Below the pieces are notes generated by a model. The model ran no database searches. It had not been told where the DNA came from and was given only the letters and a program-made list of their open reading frames with translations. DNA of 64,000 nt from Prostheceraeus crozeri (taxonomy: Eukaryota > Platyhelminthes > Polycladida > Euryleptidae): contig CAJQUW010012648.1 of the NCBI GenBank assembly GCA_907163375.1, forward strand, positions 124,001-188,000, given 5' to 3'. Positions 59,001 through 64,000 of the stretch are shown here, one piece after another. The position numbers were made by a program, and so were the translations under genes. The stretch's first letter is position 1. Every line of letters begins with the position of its first letter.

Positions 59001-62000
59001 TTTAGTTGATATTTTGTGAAACAATTACTCGTCAGTAACCGATCCTTTTCACCAAGCATGCTTAGTTATTGGTGTCAGCTTGAAGAAATTTCATTGGGTT
59101 AAAGATGGTGTGAAGTCATGCTTTTGTCTATTTGTGCGTAAATTGGGTCTAGCACATTATTGAGTTTGCATATCCTTGCAATGATGTTTGACGCAGAGGT
59201 TGTGTTATCCTTCTACTATCTACATCGGCGAAAGCAAAGAAGGGCCGCCATTAGGCAGAGGGCCACATTGGCAGAGAAGAAGAGAGAGGGGAAGGAACTG
59301 CAGCAGATCAAGGATCTATATATCATCACCATCTTCTCAAAATAACATCCTATCAAACTCAGGTCAAGGTTTACAGTAATTCAATTTCAATAATGAGGAG
59401 CAAGTAAACAATGAGATGCATTAATTAGGTCTGTCATCAAAAGTTGGAATAACCGATACCATCCATGAATTTATCTCCACACATTTCCTTGTCATGTTTG
59501 ATATCAAATTGAAGCAAATGTTTTTCTCTACACAAATATTCAGGTATCGCAAGCTCAAAACGAAAAGCAAATGATTTTGTTTTCGTTCTGACTACCAGCC
59601 ATTACACATTTTTGTGTTCCTGCACAGAAAGCTATGATCCTAAATCATTTGTCAACAAGTCATTCTCGTCTCAGCCACCTGCAGATGTGCGGGGCAAACC
59701 AGCGACTTCACGCGACATGACAAATTTTGGAGCTCCTATCTCTAACATAGGTCGCCGAGAATTTCAGAACATTTTTCTGAGCGAGGAGCGTGTCGTCGAA
59801 TGTCGCGTGGTCTATGTGAACGCGCAGGCAAGTTTACATATAATCTTGAAATAACTACTGCAATTGACTGCAATGATTGACAGTGTCGCTACCGTGTCGT
59901 GTCGCCTGTCTGAATGGAGCTTCAAATTAAATATTCTGGTTTTGTGAGTTAAGGATTGTTATAGGCACAACTAACTCCCTTCTCACTGACGAGGTCTGTC
60001 TAGACGAAAATTTGTGAATACAATTTTAAGATCAACAGCATCGGCTATTTTGTAACTGAAGTCTGCTAGCGTGCGGATGTCACATAACATAATATATGGA
60101 AATTATTTTTACATAATAAATGTAAGGTAGTCCTGAACAGGAGTCATCAAGCGTTCACTCGGTTGGACACACGGATTCTTAAAAGTTCACAAAGACAAGA
60201 ACGAAAGTATAGAAATAAAGTTGGACAAACGAACACTAAAACAAATACATACAAGAATATGTACAAGGGCTCATCAACAAGATAACCAACTGCCTTCATC
60301 TCGTTTCGGGTTTTACATTCAACCACAATAAAATACATTTTATCATAATAATTCATCCAGAGAATCCCTTCTCTTGCTTCCAATCATGGAGTAGGCCTAT
60401 ATTGTGCAATGTTCGTGTTTCTGGATAGTCTTTCATATTGTTATTCTACCGACTTCATCTCATCCAGCATTTTGCACAGCATCGATATCAGAACTCTTGA
60501 TGTGCTTGTTGTAGTCCTCACAACATTTAATCGAATTGATCAGTTTACAAGAACTCCTTTGGTTGAATATTTCATCGGCTTTTCGATTTTGAAATAGCCA
60601 CCACAATCTGACATTGAATCAAAAATTATTGGGGAGTCGTCTGCGAGAAAAATTAAGTCAGAAATTAACATAAACTAGTCAGCAGTAGTTGTAAAATTTG
60701 ATTTTATGAAAGACTATCAGAATTTAATATGTCAAAAACGTCAGCGTCCCGACCGCTACTGGACATCTAGGCAACGGTCAAACAAAGAGAAGCTGAAACT
60801 TCACATCCAGTTATCCCACACTTATCTTATATATCGTGTGAAGTTGCACTGCGATTATATCATTTTGAGATATACAATTGTCCAATGTCCCGAGAATGTT
60901 ACTCTCGTGGACAAGCACTATTCGAACCTTCAAGAAATACGGCATTCATGTACAACACCATCACTCGAATCACGTCAGGTAATGATATAAAAATCACTCC
61001 GACAAAATATCAAATTAGACTGATTCCTTCTCGTTGTGCTGATTATTCCTGTTGTAAACACGGTGTCGCGTATCCGGCACTATAAATTTTCGGATCCCAT
61101 CTTTCATTACATTATAAATATTGATAGATCTACAAAATCTTACACGAAGCTGTCTCTCAAAATAAAGCAGAAATGTCATTAAAATGGTTATTAACACGCT
61201 TCATACGTCATGTTGGTCGATGCATAATAAGATGCGACGGCGTAGACGTCTACTTGCGACTCTTATTGAGTCGATGTCATATGAGCTGCGCGTAAAGTAG
61301 GTTGAGAGTATTGTCAGTGTTTATTGCACGAGGCTAGCTGCTAAATGCTTTTGTCATAACTCACAAAAACGGTTAAAAAATAGCAAATCATCAGACAGAA
61401 ACTGTTCGGCTCTGCGATCCTTAAAGGGAGGTTGTACGAGACCCATAAATTAAGACTAATCCTCAGAGAATACATGACTGGTTTGCACAATATCGGTAGT
61501 TCTTCCTTTACACATACTTAACTAGGGATGTCTCGATATATCGTCTCATTAACGGCAACCTTTCTAGCATGTCGGTTATCGGCTGATGTCTTACAGAAAT
61601 GCGGATATTTTTGTCGATATTTATGATCATGGAAATCTATATATTTGAAAATTATAATAACTTATTTTTTATTTATTACATGCGTGTAATGATTATCGAA
61701 AATATTATTGAATATAAAATCAAATAAATGCTATGATTTCTATACATGAGTTCACTTACACATGCACACTGTACAATCCAAAATAAATATGACTAGCAAT
61801 GACTGAATGCTGGTCAGATTTTATCAAGGACAAGCCGCAAACTTTTTGAATTCTTGACAAAAATAGTGTGACATTATTTTTATATATATATATATATATT
61901 GCAGGAAAGTTAATTCTTCATTTCCTATTATGAAAGTCTAATATTCTAGTCATAGCTGGATAGTAAATTCTAATGTATATTATAGAGCTTACTAAAGCTG

Positions 62001-63499
62001 TTCAGTGAAAACAGCAATATTCTCACTGCCGTGAGAAGCAGAATTGTGTTGAAGCGCAATTTTATTGTGCTACTGCGTGAGTCCATAATTAAGCATCTAT
62101 TGGGCATAATCAAATCAATGGATTCCAGTATACGAACATCTACATAGACGATTAATCTTAAGCACAGAGCATCTACATTGGGGCTATATTTTGCAGTCAA
62201 CAAGTGAAAAAGAAAATATCAAAATATATCAGAACGAAATAATTTCATTCTCCGCTGTGAGAAGTAAGAAGTTTGAAGGTTGGATGGGTAGTACTTGCAT
62301 GAACTACGTTATTTGAGGTTTGAGCCATTATACCGGCAGTACGGATATATCGGCCGATATTTCAATTTTTGCTGGCATAAATTATCGGCAAAAATATCAC
62401 ATCCCCATGCTTAGCATGTGTTCACACAATCACCTTCGCATCATGTGCTTTTAATCGAGTTTCTGTCAGTTGCATTCAAAGTAATCACATCCCATGCCTG
62501 TTTCGCCTAGTAAGAGCAAGTTCGAGTAGTAAGTTTTATCTTTCTTCCTATCAGTGAAGTAATAAAAGCAATAAAACTAATGAAAGCTGATTTTCAGCTA
62601 TTGTGCCATATCAAATCTTTTCATAATTTAGCATGCAACCAAATCACCAAGCCATGTTAAAAATTGTTTCTGCTCAACATGAGGGAAGTTGAATCATGTA
62701 GGTCTAAATGTACGGTTCTACTGAAAGAATAACGAAATTAGAAGATTATGTGAAGTTACCTTCATTATCCAATGCATTGAGAACGATGTCAAATTGTTGA
62801 AAAAATGAAACTCCGTATCTTTCACTGGAAAGTGAAACAGTAGATTCAGATATGTAAGATATTATTAGAGAGCAAAGTGAAGTATTCAGTAGATTTGCAC
62901 ATTCAACAAGATACACCATTTTATTCTACAAATGGATTTAGGTAAGACTTTGAGAAAGCTGATACTATGTAAAAGCTAATCATGGTGTGACAGTTAAGAC
63001 TTAAGAGGTCAACTCGAAACGATATTTTTGAATTTAACAATGAGCAACTGAGAGACGAAGCTGAGTTTGAGGGTAAGTCAGTCTTCATCAATGGTTGACA
63101 GCCTATATAGAGGGTGGTACCTCCTCCTCCGACAGACTCGCAAATTGGACCTTGCGCACCTCCGTACCGACGTGCAAAGAACGTCAAAGTAGTACCAAGG
63201 GAAAAACTTTCTTTTACTTTCATTTCCATCATCAGAAAGCTAGGAAAAAAACATCGGCATACCGGGCTTTACTACTAGACCTACCTTATGATGGTGTCAT
63301 GATATGCAACAATATTAACGTCCTTCCCATATCGAAGAACACTTTCTTTTGCTATCTGCAACATACATAGAGACATAGAGAAATTGTTGTCACATTCAAT
63401 GTGCGAAATACAAACCTTAGCTTTTGACTTTCCGACATGTTCTTTTCGAAATAAGAACTGTCTGTTGAGGTTACTGACTTCGATGGTGTCCAAATCAAT
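19815..63499 (-). CDS. UBA2: SUMO-activating enzyme subunit 2 (UBA2/SAE2), 12 coding exons, 5' end outside window
   Basis: UBA2 is the catalytic subunit of the SUMO E1. With SAE1 it adenylates SUMO, binds it as a thioester and passes it to UBC9, mainly in the nucleus. Twelve exons splice in frame to 587 codons plus TAA. In order they give the adenylation domain ([15 protein letters not shown], then NALDN), the zinc pair CFEC, the catalytic-cysteine segment ([17 protein letters not shown], with C in the position of human Cys173), a long acidic insert, a second adenylation part ([25 protein letters not shown]), the second zinc pair CYVC, a ubiquitin-fold domain, and an acidic-basic tail with PRKRKR and SKRTRP as likely nuclear localisation signals. 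Human UBA2 has 640 residues; the missing N-terminal part (about 45 residues, with the GxGGIG loop) is not in the window. Identification rests on residue-level recall of human UBA2 and is very secure. No AATAAA is seen close downstream of the stop. Confidence 0.97.
20386..20448. mobile_element. 63-bp micro-foldback with CAGGGTGCC ends
   Basis: The ends CAGGGTGCCTGC and GCGGGCACCCTG are inverted with one mismatch. The right half also carries CCGGGAAA as in the transposon end at 7480-7603, so this may be an extreme deletion derivative of that family. It sits in a UBA2 intron. Confidence 0.4.
22286..22371 (-). CDS. UBA2: UBA2 exon: end of ubiquitin-fold domain
   Basis: The acceptor TTACAG ends at 22372; the donor GTAAGA starts at 22285. 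It encodes [20 protein letters not shown] then SARQEDTN, aligned to human EDLGKDVEFEVVGDAPEK. The first base completes the split Thr codon and the last base opens a Gly codon, so no exon seems to be missing between this and its neighbours. Confidence 0.92.
23160..23650. repeat. Diverged inverted-repeat region in a UBA2 intron
   Basis: Around 23380-23425, AATGTGCATTAAAAACAAGT plus CCTGGAGGTC faces GACCTCCAAGACTTGTTATT plus AATGCATAT at about 23516-23545. GGCTAGCCCTTTTCG near 23326 faces CGAAAAGGGCTAC near 23580. A related segment occurs in direct orientation at about 23170. Looks like an old foldback element; ends not defined. Confidence 0.4.
23699..23818 (+). repeat. tRNA-derived SINE (family 1), copy A
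   Basis: TTAGAGCACAGGTCTAGTTA (rest of A-box and anticodon arm), then GTAGGTTCCGATCCTACCAG (B-box arm), then the family tail CCGCACATCTTTTGCATGGC. The start of the tRNA-like head is missing. Shares head and tail with the copies at 23994 and 44452. Confidence 0.7.
23994..24118 (+). repeat. tRNA-derived SINE (family 1), copy B, full head
   Basis: GTGGCTCGTAGCTCTGTTGG then TTAGAGC form a tRNA-like D arm and A-box; GGTTCCGATCC is the B-box; AGCCGC pairs with GTGGCT as an acceptor stem. The tail (ACATCTTTTGCATGGCAATT then TGATCTATCGTTT) is shared with two other copies, which separates it from a working tRNA gene. Confidence 0.7.
25046..25255 (-). pseudogene. LINE ORF2 C-terminal fragment
   Basis: The minus strand reads [20 protein letters not shown] then [11 protein letters not shown], followed after a stop by [13 protein letters not shown]. 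This matches the C-terminal end of endonuclease-RT LINE proteins (RRRLRWLGHVLRM ... GKRRRGRP). It is separate from the RTE copy at 26165-28605, which has its own C-terminus. Confidence 0.6.
26165..28605 (-). mobile_element. RTE-type LINE, 5'-truncated, split by a hAT-like element
   Basis: The right part (27950-28605, minus) encodes RT fingers: [53 protein letters not shown] and [13 protein letters not shown]. The left part (26165-26825) continues with [20 protein letters not shown] (catalytic FADD), [16 protein letters not shown] and a C-terminal end near [10 protein letters not shown]. An element at 26826-27941 sits between the two. There are stops and frame changes, and endonuclease and 5' parts are absent. 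Confidence 0.8.
26826..27941. mobile_element. hAT-like non-autonomous element, copy 2, inside the RTE LINE
   Basis: Ends: TAGGGGTGAGCTG at 26826 and CGGCCCACCCCT ending at 27941. Flanks CAATACAG (26818-26825) and GAATACAG (27942-27949) form an 8-bp target duplication with one mismatch, as expected for hAT. Both subterminal zones carry many TGTCACA words. The interior is homologous to the copy at 8403-9593. The sequence on either side resumes the LINE reading, confirming insertion into it. No transposase is seen. Confidence 0.8.
28698..30096. repeat. Long near-perfect inverted repeat (foldback), left arm interrupted by a LINE
   Basis: The left arm is 28698-29037 plus 29558-29631; the right arm is 29688-30096, leaving a loop of 56 bases. 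The arms differ at only a few positions by eye (for example ATGATTGTGTTGA against ATGACTGTGTTGA). The left arm is split by a 520-bp LINE fragment with TACAT duplications. The right arm keeps the uninterrupted site. Neither flank shows a clear target duplication for the foldback itself, so its origin is unknown. Confidence 0.85.
29038..29557 (+). mobile_element. CR1/Jockey-type LINE 3' fragment inserted in the foldback arm
   Basis: It encodes [20 protein letters not shown] then [10 protein letters not shown] and [11 protein letters not shown], the C-terminal end of a LINE ORF2, with a stop at about 29425. A short 3' untranslated part follows, ending in a CATTCT-type repeat tail (29536-29557), as LINEs of this group have. 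TACAT flanks both sides (29033-29037 and 29558-29562). A 5'-truncated insertion by target-primed reverse transcription. Confidence 0.8.
30097..32142. other. UBA2 intron sequence, nothing recognised
   Basis: AT-rich intron between the foldback and the exon at 32143. No element ends or coding homology seen; open frames at 30540-30743 and 31581-31769 are short and unrecognised. Confidence 0.4.
32143..32251 (-). CDS. UBA2: UBA2 exon: ubiquitin-fold domain, [20 protein letters not shown]
   Basis: The acceptor TTTCAG ends at 32252 and the donor GTGAGT starts at 32142; 109 bases. It matches human KKLSEFGIRNGSRLQADDFL. This fold is the part of the E1 that docks UBC9. It ends after two bases of a Thr codon. 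The next intron (about 9.8 kb) carries the RTE LINE and the foldback structure. Confidence 0.95.
32511..32574. mobile_element. 64-bp micro-foldback with CAGGGTGTC ends
   Basis: CAGGGTGTCTACAAA at the left faces TTTGTAGGCACCCTTG at the right, inverted with one mismatch and one extra base. It lies in the short intron between two UBA2 exons, and is similar in size and ends to 20386-20448. Confidence 0.4.
32703..32964 (-). CDS. UBA2: UBA2 exon: second zinc pair and start of ubiquitin-fold domain
   Basis: The acceptor TTTCAG ends at 32965; the donor GTAGGT starts at 32702. It encodes [20 protein letters not shown], then NPKCYVC (the second half of the zinc site) and the start of the ubiquitin-fold domain, with [20 protein letters not shown] matching human MVAPDVQIEDGKGTILISSEE. 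262 bases, leaving one base of a Glu/Gly codon. Confidence 0.96.
33190..34243. repeat. Higher-order repeat: two 527-bp blocks at the left end of the array
   Basis: The marker CAACTATCATAGTC occurs at 33224 and 33751, 527 bp (17 units) apart, and the variant order around it is the same in both blocks. Edges are approximate. Confidence 0.65.
37997..40971. repeat. Higher-order repeat: two near-identical 1487-bp blocks within the array
   Basis: Marker variants repeat 1487 bp apart: ATACTTAG at 38284 and 39771, and the 30-bp unit GTTGGAGAGC at 39155 and 40642. 1487 equals 47 units of 31 plus one of 30. The order of variants between markers is the same in both blocks. Block edges are approximate. 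A third, shorter block (1270 bp, 40 units of 31 plus one of 30) follows to about 41910. Confidence 0.75.
42487..42681 (-). CDS. UBA2: UBA2 exon: second adenylation segment, 65 codons
   Basis: The acceptor TTTCAG ends at 42682; the donor GTGAGT starts at 42486. It encodes [20 protein letters not shown], then [19 protein letters not shown] and a hydrophobic helix to [21 protein letters not shown] is near-invariant in UBA2. The downstream intron is filled by the 31-bp repeat array, which begins about 220 bases from this exon. Confidence 0.97.
43463..43655 (+). repeat. tRNA-derived SINE (family 2)
   Basis: GTGGTCTCCGTGCACATTGG then TTAAGTGCCTGGC (A-box-like), GGTCGAGCCCC (B-box-like), CAGGAAGGGCATCCGGAC (conserved body), GACTACGTCAGCACCGTCC, then CCCCAGGATGGGGGAGTAGT and GATGTTGAACCATTCA. 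The same order is seen at 8868-9010 on the other strand. The GGAAGGGCATCCGG word is recalled from SINEs and RTE tails of several animal groups. Confidence 0.65.
43938..44150 (-). CDS. UBA2: UBA2 exon: [15 protein letters not shown] ... DGGLVWDK
   Basis: The acceptor TTTCAG ends at 44151 and the donor GTAAGT starts at 43937; 71 codons, phase 0 at both ends. [15 protein letters not shown] corresponds to human KLWRKRKPPVPL, and the end GGLVWDK to human GAELIWDK. The middle is variable in the family. Confidence 0.94.
44452..44590 (-). repeat. tRNA-derived SINE (family 1), copy C
   Basis: The minus strand shows GTGGCCCAGTTGGTAGAGCA (A-box), ACGTCTAGTTAACCT (anticodon-arm region), GTAGGTTCGAATCC (intact B-box) and TCAGCCGCACATCCTTTGCA followed by TGGCATTTTGG. 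Head and tail match the copies at 23699 and 23994. Confidence 0.75.
44995..45149. mobile_element. 155-bp MITE with TA target duplication
   Basis: CCATGCTGGCCAGAAGTTTA then ACACAAT at the left faces ATTGTGTTAACTTTTGGCCA then GCATGG at the right: about 27-bp inverted ends with few differences. TA flanks both sides. Size, TA duplication and ends suggest a Tc1/mariner-type MITE. The interior is AT-rich and non-coding. Confidence 0.75.
45528..45712 (-). pseudogene. Tc1/mariner-type transposase, C-terminal part
   Basis: [20 protein letters not shown] then [20 protein letters not shown] and EYEGHHIEY match the C-terminal end of these transposases (F-WG-VK-KVY ... R-Q-CI--GGH-E). It continues the reading that stops at SPDLTPMN on the other side of the inner insertion. 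Confidence 0.75.
45731..47831 (+). repeat. Five dispersed copies of GTGACGGAATCAC
   Basis: Copies start at 45731, 45919, 46114, 47663 (12 of 13 bases) and 47819, all on the same strand. The first directly follows the left inverted end. At 47653-47672 the motif joins an inverted copy to make the palindrome ATTCCGTCACGTGACGGAAT. The motif has mirrored ends (GTGA ... TCAC), as a dimeric binding site would. Confidence 0.85.
46740..47050 (-). pseudogene. Basic open frame inside the inner transposon (PLTAAERQQ ... NKRRPFW)
   Basis: One minus-strand frame with two internal stops reads [20 protein letters not shown], then [54 protein letters not shown] and NKRRPFW. It is rich in Arg/Lys/Gln and looks helical. 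It recalls uncharacterised animal proteins starting PLT-AERQ-RYR that often lie in repeats (from memory). It may be the N-terminal DNA-binding part of this element's own protein. Function unknown. Confidence 0.4.
48198..49039 (-). pseudogene. Tc1/mariner-type transposase, N-terminal and catalytic parts, broken
   Basis: The first block, [20 protein letters not shown] and [17 protein letters not shown] then PRQSIRR, is the paired-type helix-turn-helix region. Then [20 protein letters not shown] and [21 protein letters not shown] carry the first catalytic Asp. In another frame [18 protein letters not shown] carries the second Asp and [14 protein letters not shown] the third. The pieces lie in different frames with an in-frame stop before PARSP. 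The coding sequence is cut at 48194-48197 by the inner transposon. Confidence 0.8.
49482..49704 (-). CDS. UBA2: UBA2 exon: acidic insert of the catalytic-Cys domain, 74 codons
   Basis: The acceptor ACAG ends at 49705 and the donor GTGAGT starts at 49481. It begins [15 protein letters not shown], continues through an acidic, poorly conserved stretch and ends [20 protein letters not shown] followed by MK, as in human UBA2 (QLFGEEDADQEVSPD ... YDPVKLFTKLFKDDIRYLL). It lies just to the right of the nested Tc1-type insertion, which ends 75 bases from its donor. Confidence 0.95.
49705..50139. other. UBA2 intron sequence, nothing recognised
   Basis: AT-rich intron between the exon ending at 49704 and the MITE at 50140. 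An 79-codon open frame at 49896-50135 has no recognised similarity. Confidence 0.35.
50140..50570. mobile_element. MITE with TAGGGTGGTTC ends and a CRE/E-box-like core
   Basis: TAGGGTGGTTCAAAAAATCG then AAAGTTG at the left faces CAACTTTCGATTTTTTTGAA then AAACCCTA at the right (about 27 bp, few differences). The core has three GACGTC (50357, 50376, 50389) and one CACGTG (50381), forming a GACGTCACGTGATGACGTC block. No clear target duplication. Superfamily not assigned. Confidence 0.7.
51617..51656. repeat. 40-bp hairpin with CAGGG ends
   Basis: CAGGGGTTGAATCCG faces CGGATTCAGCCCTG with a loop of 11 bases; one mismatch and one extra base. Comparable in ends to the micro-foldbacks at 20386 and 32511. 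Confidence 0.45.
51887..51979 (+). repeat. 47-bp tandem duplication
   Basis: GATGATAATCTACTACGTAC then TCTACCACAGACTTC begins at 51887 and again at 51934; one base differs (CTTCTTGC against CTTCATGC). A recent local duplication. Confidence 0.85.
54130..54400 (+). pseudogene. Possible Penelope-like GIY-YIG endonuclease relic
   Basis: The plus strand reads [17 protein letters not shown] before a stop, then [20 protein letters not shown] in another frame. YIG-SGR-L-ERM is the usual form of the second GIY-YIG motif in Penelope-like elements. No further domain is recognised, so this is tentative. Confidence 0.35.
55745..55866 (-). CDS. UBA2: UBA2 exon with catalytic cysteine
   Basis: The acceptor CCAG ends at 55867; the donor GTACGT starts at 55744. 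The exon encodes [20 protein letters not shown] followed by [20 protein letters not shown]. It contains the first zinc-binding pair (CFEC) and the active-site Cys before TIRNTP that forms the SUMO thioester. It leaves two bases (AA) of an Asn codon to the next exon. Confidence 0.97.
56533..56633 (-). CDS. UBA2: UBA2 exon: [29 protein letters not shown]
   Basis: The acceptor TTCAG ends at 56634 and the donor GT is at 56532-56531. The 101 bases complete the split Ala codon and end in phase 0 after [24 protein letters not shown] and their order match UBA2 closely. The preceding intron is about 6.1 kb and carries a hAT-like and a Harbinger-like element. Confidence 0.95.
56634..58762. other. UBA2 intron, left part, mostly unassigned
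   Basis: Intron sequence between the exon ending at 56633 and the Harbinger-like element. Only the GDWV fragment at 57345 stands out. Open frames at 58036-58525 have no recognised similarity. Confidence 0.35.
57345..57510 (+). pseudogene. Fragment resembling a small SH3/Tudor-like GDWV domain
   Basis: The plus strand reads [20 protein letters not shown] then [13 protein letters not shown] before a stop, with [10 protein letters not shown] in the next frame. GDWV-V-YDG--F-GEV is a pattern recalled from the C-terminal end of many transposon-linked proteins. Isolated fragment in an intron, opposite strand to UBA2. Confidence 0.35.
58763..59922 (+). mobile_element. Harbinger-like DNA element, about 1.16 kb
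   Basis: AAGCTCCATTCACACAGGCG then AC at 58763 faces GTCGCCTGTCTGAATGGAGC then TT ending at 59922; only one position differs in the first 22. More GCGACA/TGTCGC words follow at both ends. Flanks are TAA-like and TCA-like, weak support for a 3-bp duplication. A plus-strand frame at 59160-59345 ([20 protein letters not shown] then [13 protein letters not shown]) resembles the basic N-terminus of Harbinger transposases. Most of the transposase is absent. Confidence 0.6.
59923..61522. other. UBA2 intron between two DNA elements, unassigned
   Basis: AT-rich, with short open frames on both strands that show no recognised domains or repeat ends. Confidence 0.35.
61523..62407. mobile_element. hAT-like non-autonomous element with TAGGGATGT ends
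   Basis: TAGGGATGTCTCGATATATC at the left faces the right end reading TGGGGATGTGATATTTTTGC on the other strand; both subterminal zones are rich in CGATA/TATCGGC words. Flanks TACTTAAC (61515-61522) and TGCTTAGC (62408-62415) match at 6 of 8 bases, both differences A/G, consistent with an old 8-bp hAT duplication. No transposase. Contains the TA run below. Confidence 0.65.
61880..61899. repeat. TA dinucleotide microsatellite
   Basis: About ten TA units inside the hAT-like element. Confidence 0.9.
62760..62824 (-). CDS. UBA2: UBA2 exon: [21 protein letters not shown]
   Basis: A polypyrimidine tract and CAG end at 62825; the donor GT is at 62759-62758. The first base completes a Ser codon begun in the previous exon, and the last base opens an Ala codon. 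NALDN contains the family's conserved Asp that contacts ATP/Mg. Too short to be found by length alone; identified by alignment and phase. Confidence 0.93.
63285..63355 (-). CDS. UBA2: UBA2 exon: [23 protein letters not shown]
   Basis: The acceptor TGCAG precedes 63355 and the donor GT is at 63284-63283. The exon has 71 bases, entering in phase 0 and leaving two bases (AG) for the next codon. It is separated from the previous exon by an intron of only 60 bases. It matches human AKESVLQFYPKANIVAYHDSI. Confidence 0.94.
63416..63499 (-). CDS. UBA2: UBA2 exon (first in window): adenylation domain, 28 codons
   Basis: The acceptor AG is at 63501-63500 and the donor GT at 63415-63414; the exon starts and ends in phase 0. 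It encodes [20 protein letters not shown] and then HVGKSKAK. Known nucleotide-site residues of the family (Asp of LDT, Asn and Arg of NLNRQ, Lys of KSKAK) are all present. The exon for the preceding GxGGIG loop is not found between 63502 and 64000. Confidence 0.95.
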
Positions 63500-64000
63500 C
63501 TACAAAATAGATATGCGGTTCAAAATGCTCAAGTAACAAAACATCAATTCCTTTATCCTATTTATAAGTCAAAAGCAATAGCGGCATTGGTCTTGTCAAT
63601 AATAGTACATTTTATATGTCAGACGAAAAGACATTGTATTACTCCAAAACTTGCATGCAAAGATCACGTCATACTTGAAGCTGCCTCAATACTAAAGAGA
63701 GACGTCTTGATAGATTTCGTTTAAAGTTGTGATAGTGAGGATCCTGAATGTAGAAAATACGAAATACAGGAACCGGCAGAAAAATTCGATTTTGGCCGGT
63801 GCTTCTTATCTAAATGACAGCTTATCTTCACAAGATCAATTTCTTGATTTGCAGCTTTGTGAGCAACTTCCTCTGAAAATTGCACATCTTTATGAACAAA
63901 ATTCGCACAACATTGCACTAGCCTACCTACGACCAGGGTTGGCACAGAAAACAAGTGGTTTTAAACATGTTTAGAACAGGTGTTTTTTGATTGCTTTTTT

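Noticed and set aside
63721-63954. Minus-strand frame with PTLVVGRLVQCC, considered as the missing first exon of UBA2
   Set aside because: It lacks the GxGGIG loop and the following CELLKNL-type helix, and has no donor that would join in phase 0 to 63499.

Overview
The window is AT-rich animal nuclear DNA. It holds one recognisable host gene and many transposable elements. The gene, on the minus strand, is UBA2 (SAE2), the catalytic subunit of the SUMO-activating enzyme. I can place twelve coding exons in order from 63499 down to the stop codon at 19815, all with GT-AG introns and consistent phases. Together they give 587 codons plus the stop. Only the start is missing: the roughly 45 N-terminal residues with the GxGGIG nucleotide loop must lie to the right of 64000. 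Spliceosomal introns, Penelope-like elements, RTE- and CR1/Jockey-type LINEs, hAT-, Tc1- and Harbinger-like DNA elements and tRNA-derived SINEs together suggest an invertebrate metazoan. I cannot name a phylum.

Layout: 1-3494 is a decayed Penelope-like element (minus strand, running off the left edge). 5168-8268 and 8403-9593 are two hAT-like non-autonomous elements, the second with a SINE inside it. 11227-11950 is a short Penelope-like copy: a GIY-YIG endonuclease reading frame between two apparently identical 138-bp inverted repeats that contain a hammerhead-ribozyme-like fold. 12692-15502 holds remains of two CR1/Jockey-group LINEs. 15563-19814 is 3' flank of UBA2 with nothing recognised.

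From 19815 rightward everything lies in UBA2 exons or introns. The intron between 22372 and 32142 carries SINEs, an RTE LINE split by a hAT-like element, and a long hairpin whose left arm is interrupted by a LINE. The next long intron (32965-42486) is almost entirely a 31-bp tandem array of about 294 units with higher-order structure. The intron between 44151 and 49481 holds a SINE, a small TA-flanked MITE, and a Tc1/mariner-type element whose transposase is split by a 2.5-kb second transposon. That inner element has TGAA target duplications, 15-bp inverted ends and five copies of the unexplained motif GTGACGGAATCAC. Further right are a palindrome-rich MITE (50140-50570), a Harbinger-like element (58763-59922) and another hAT-like element (61523-62407).

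Apart from UBA2 I see no host protein-coding gene, functional RNA gene or CRISPR array. The most noteworthy items are the intronic 31-bp array with its higher-order repeats, the inner transposon with the GTGACGGAATCAC motif, the Penelope-like copy with its ribozyme-like repeat, and the hairpin that preserves the pre-insertion site of a LINE.
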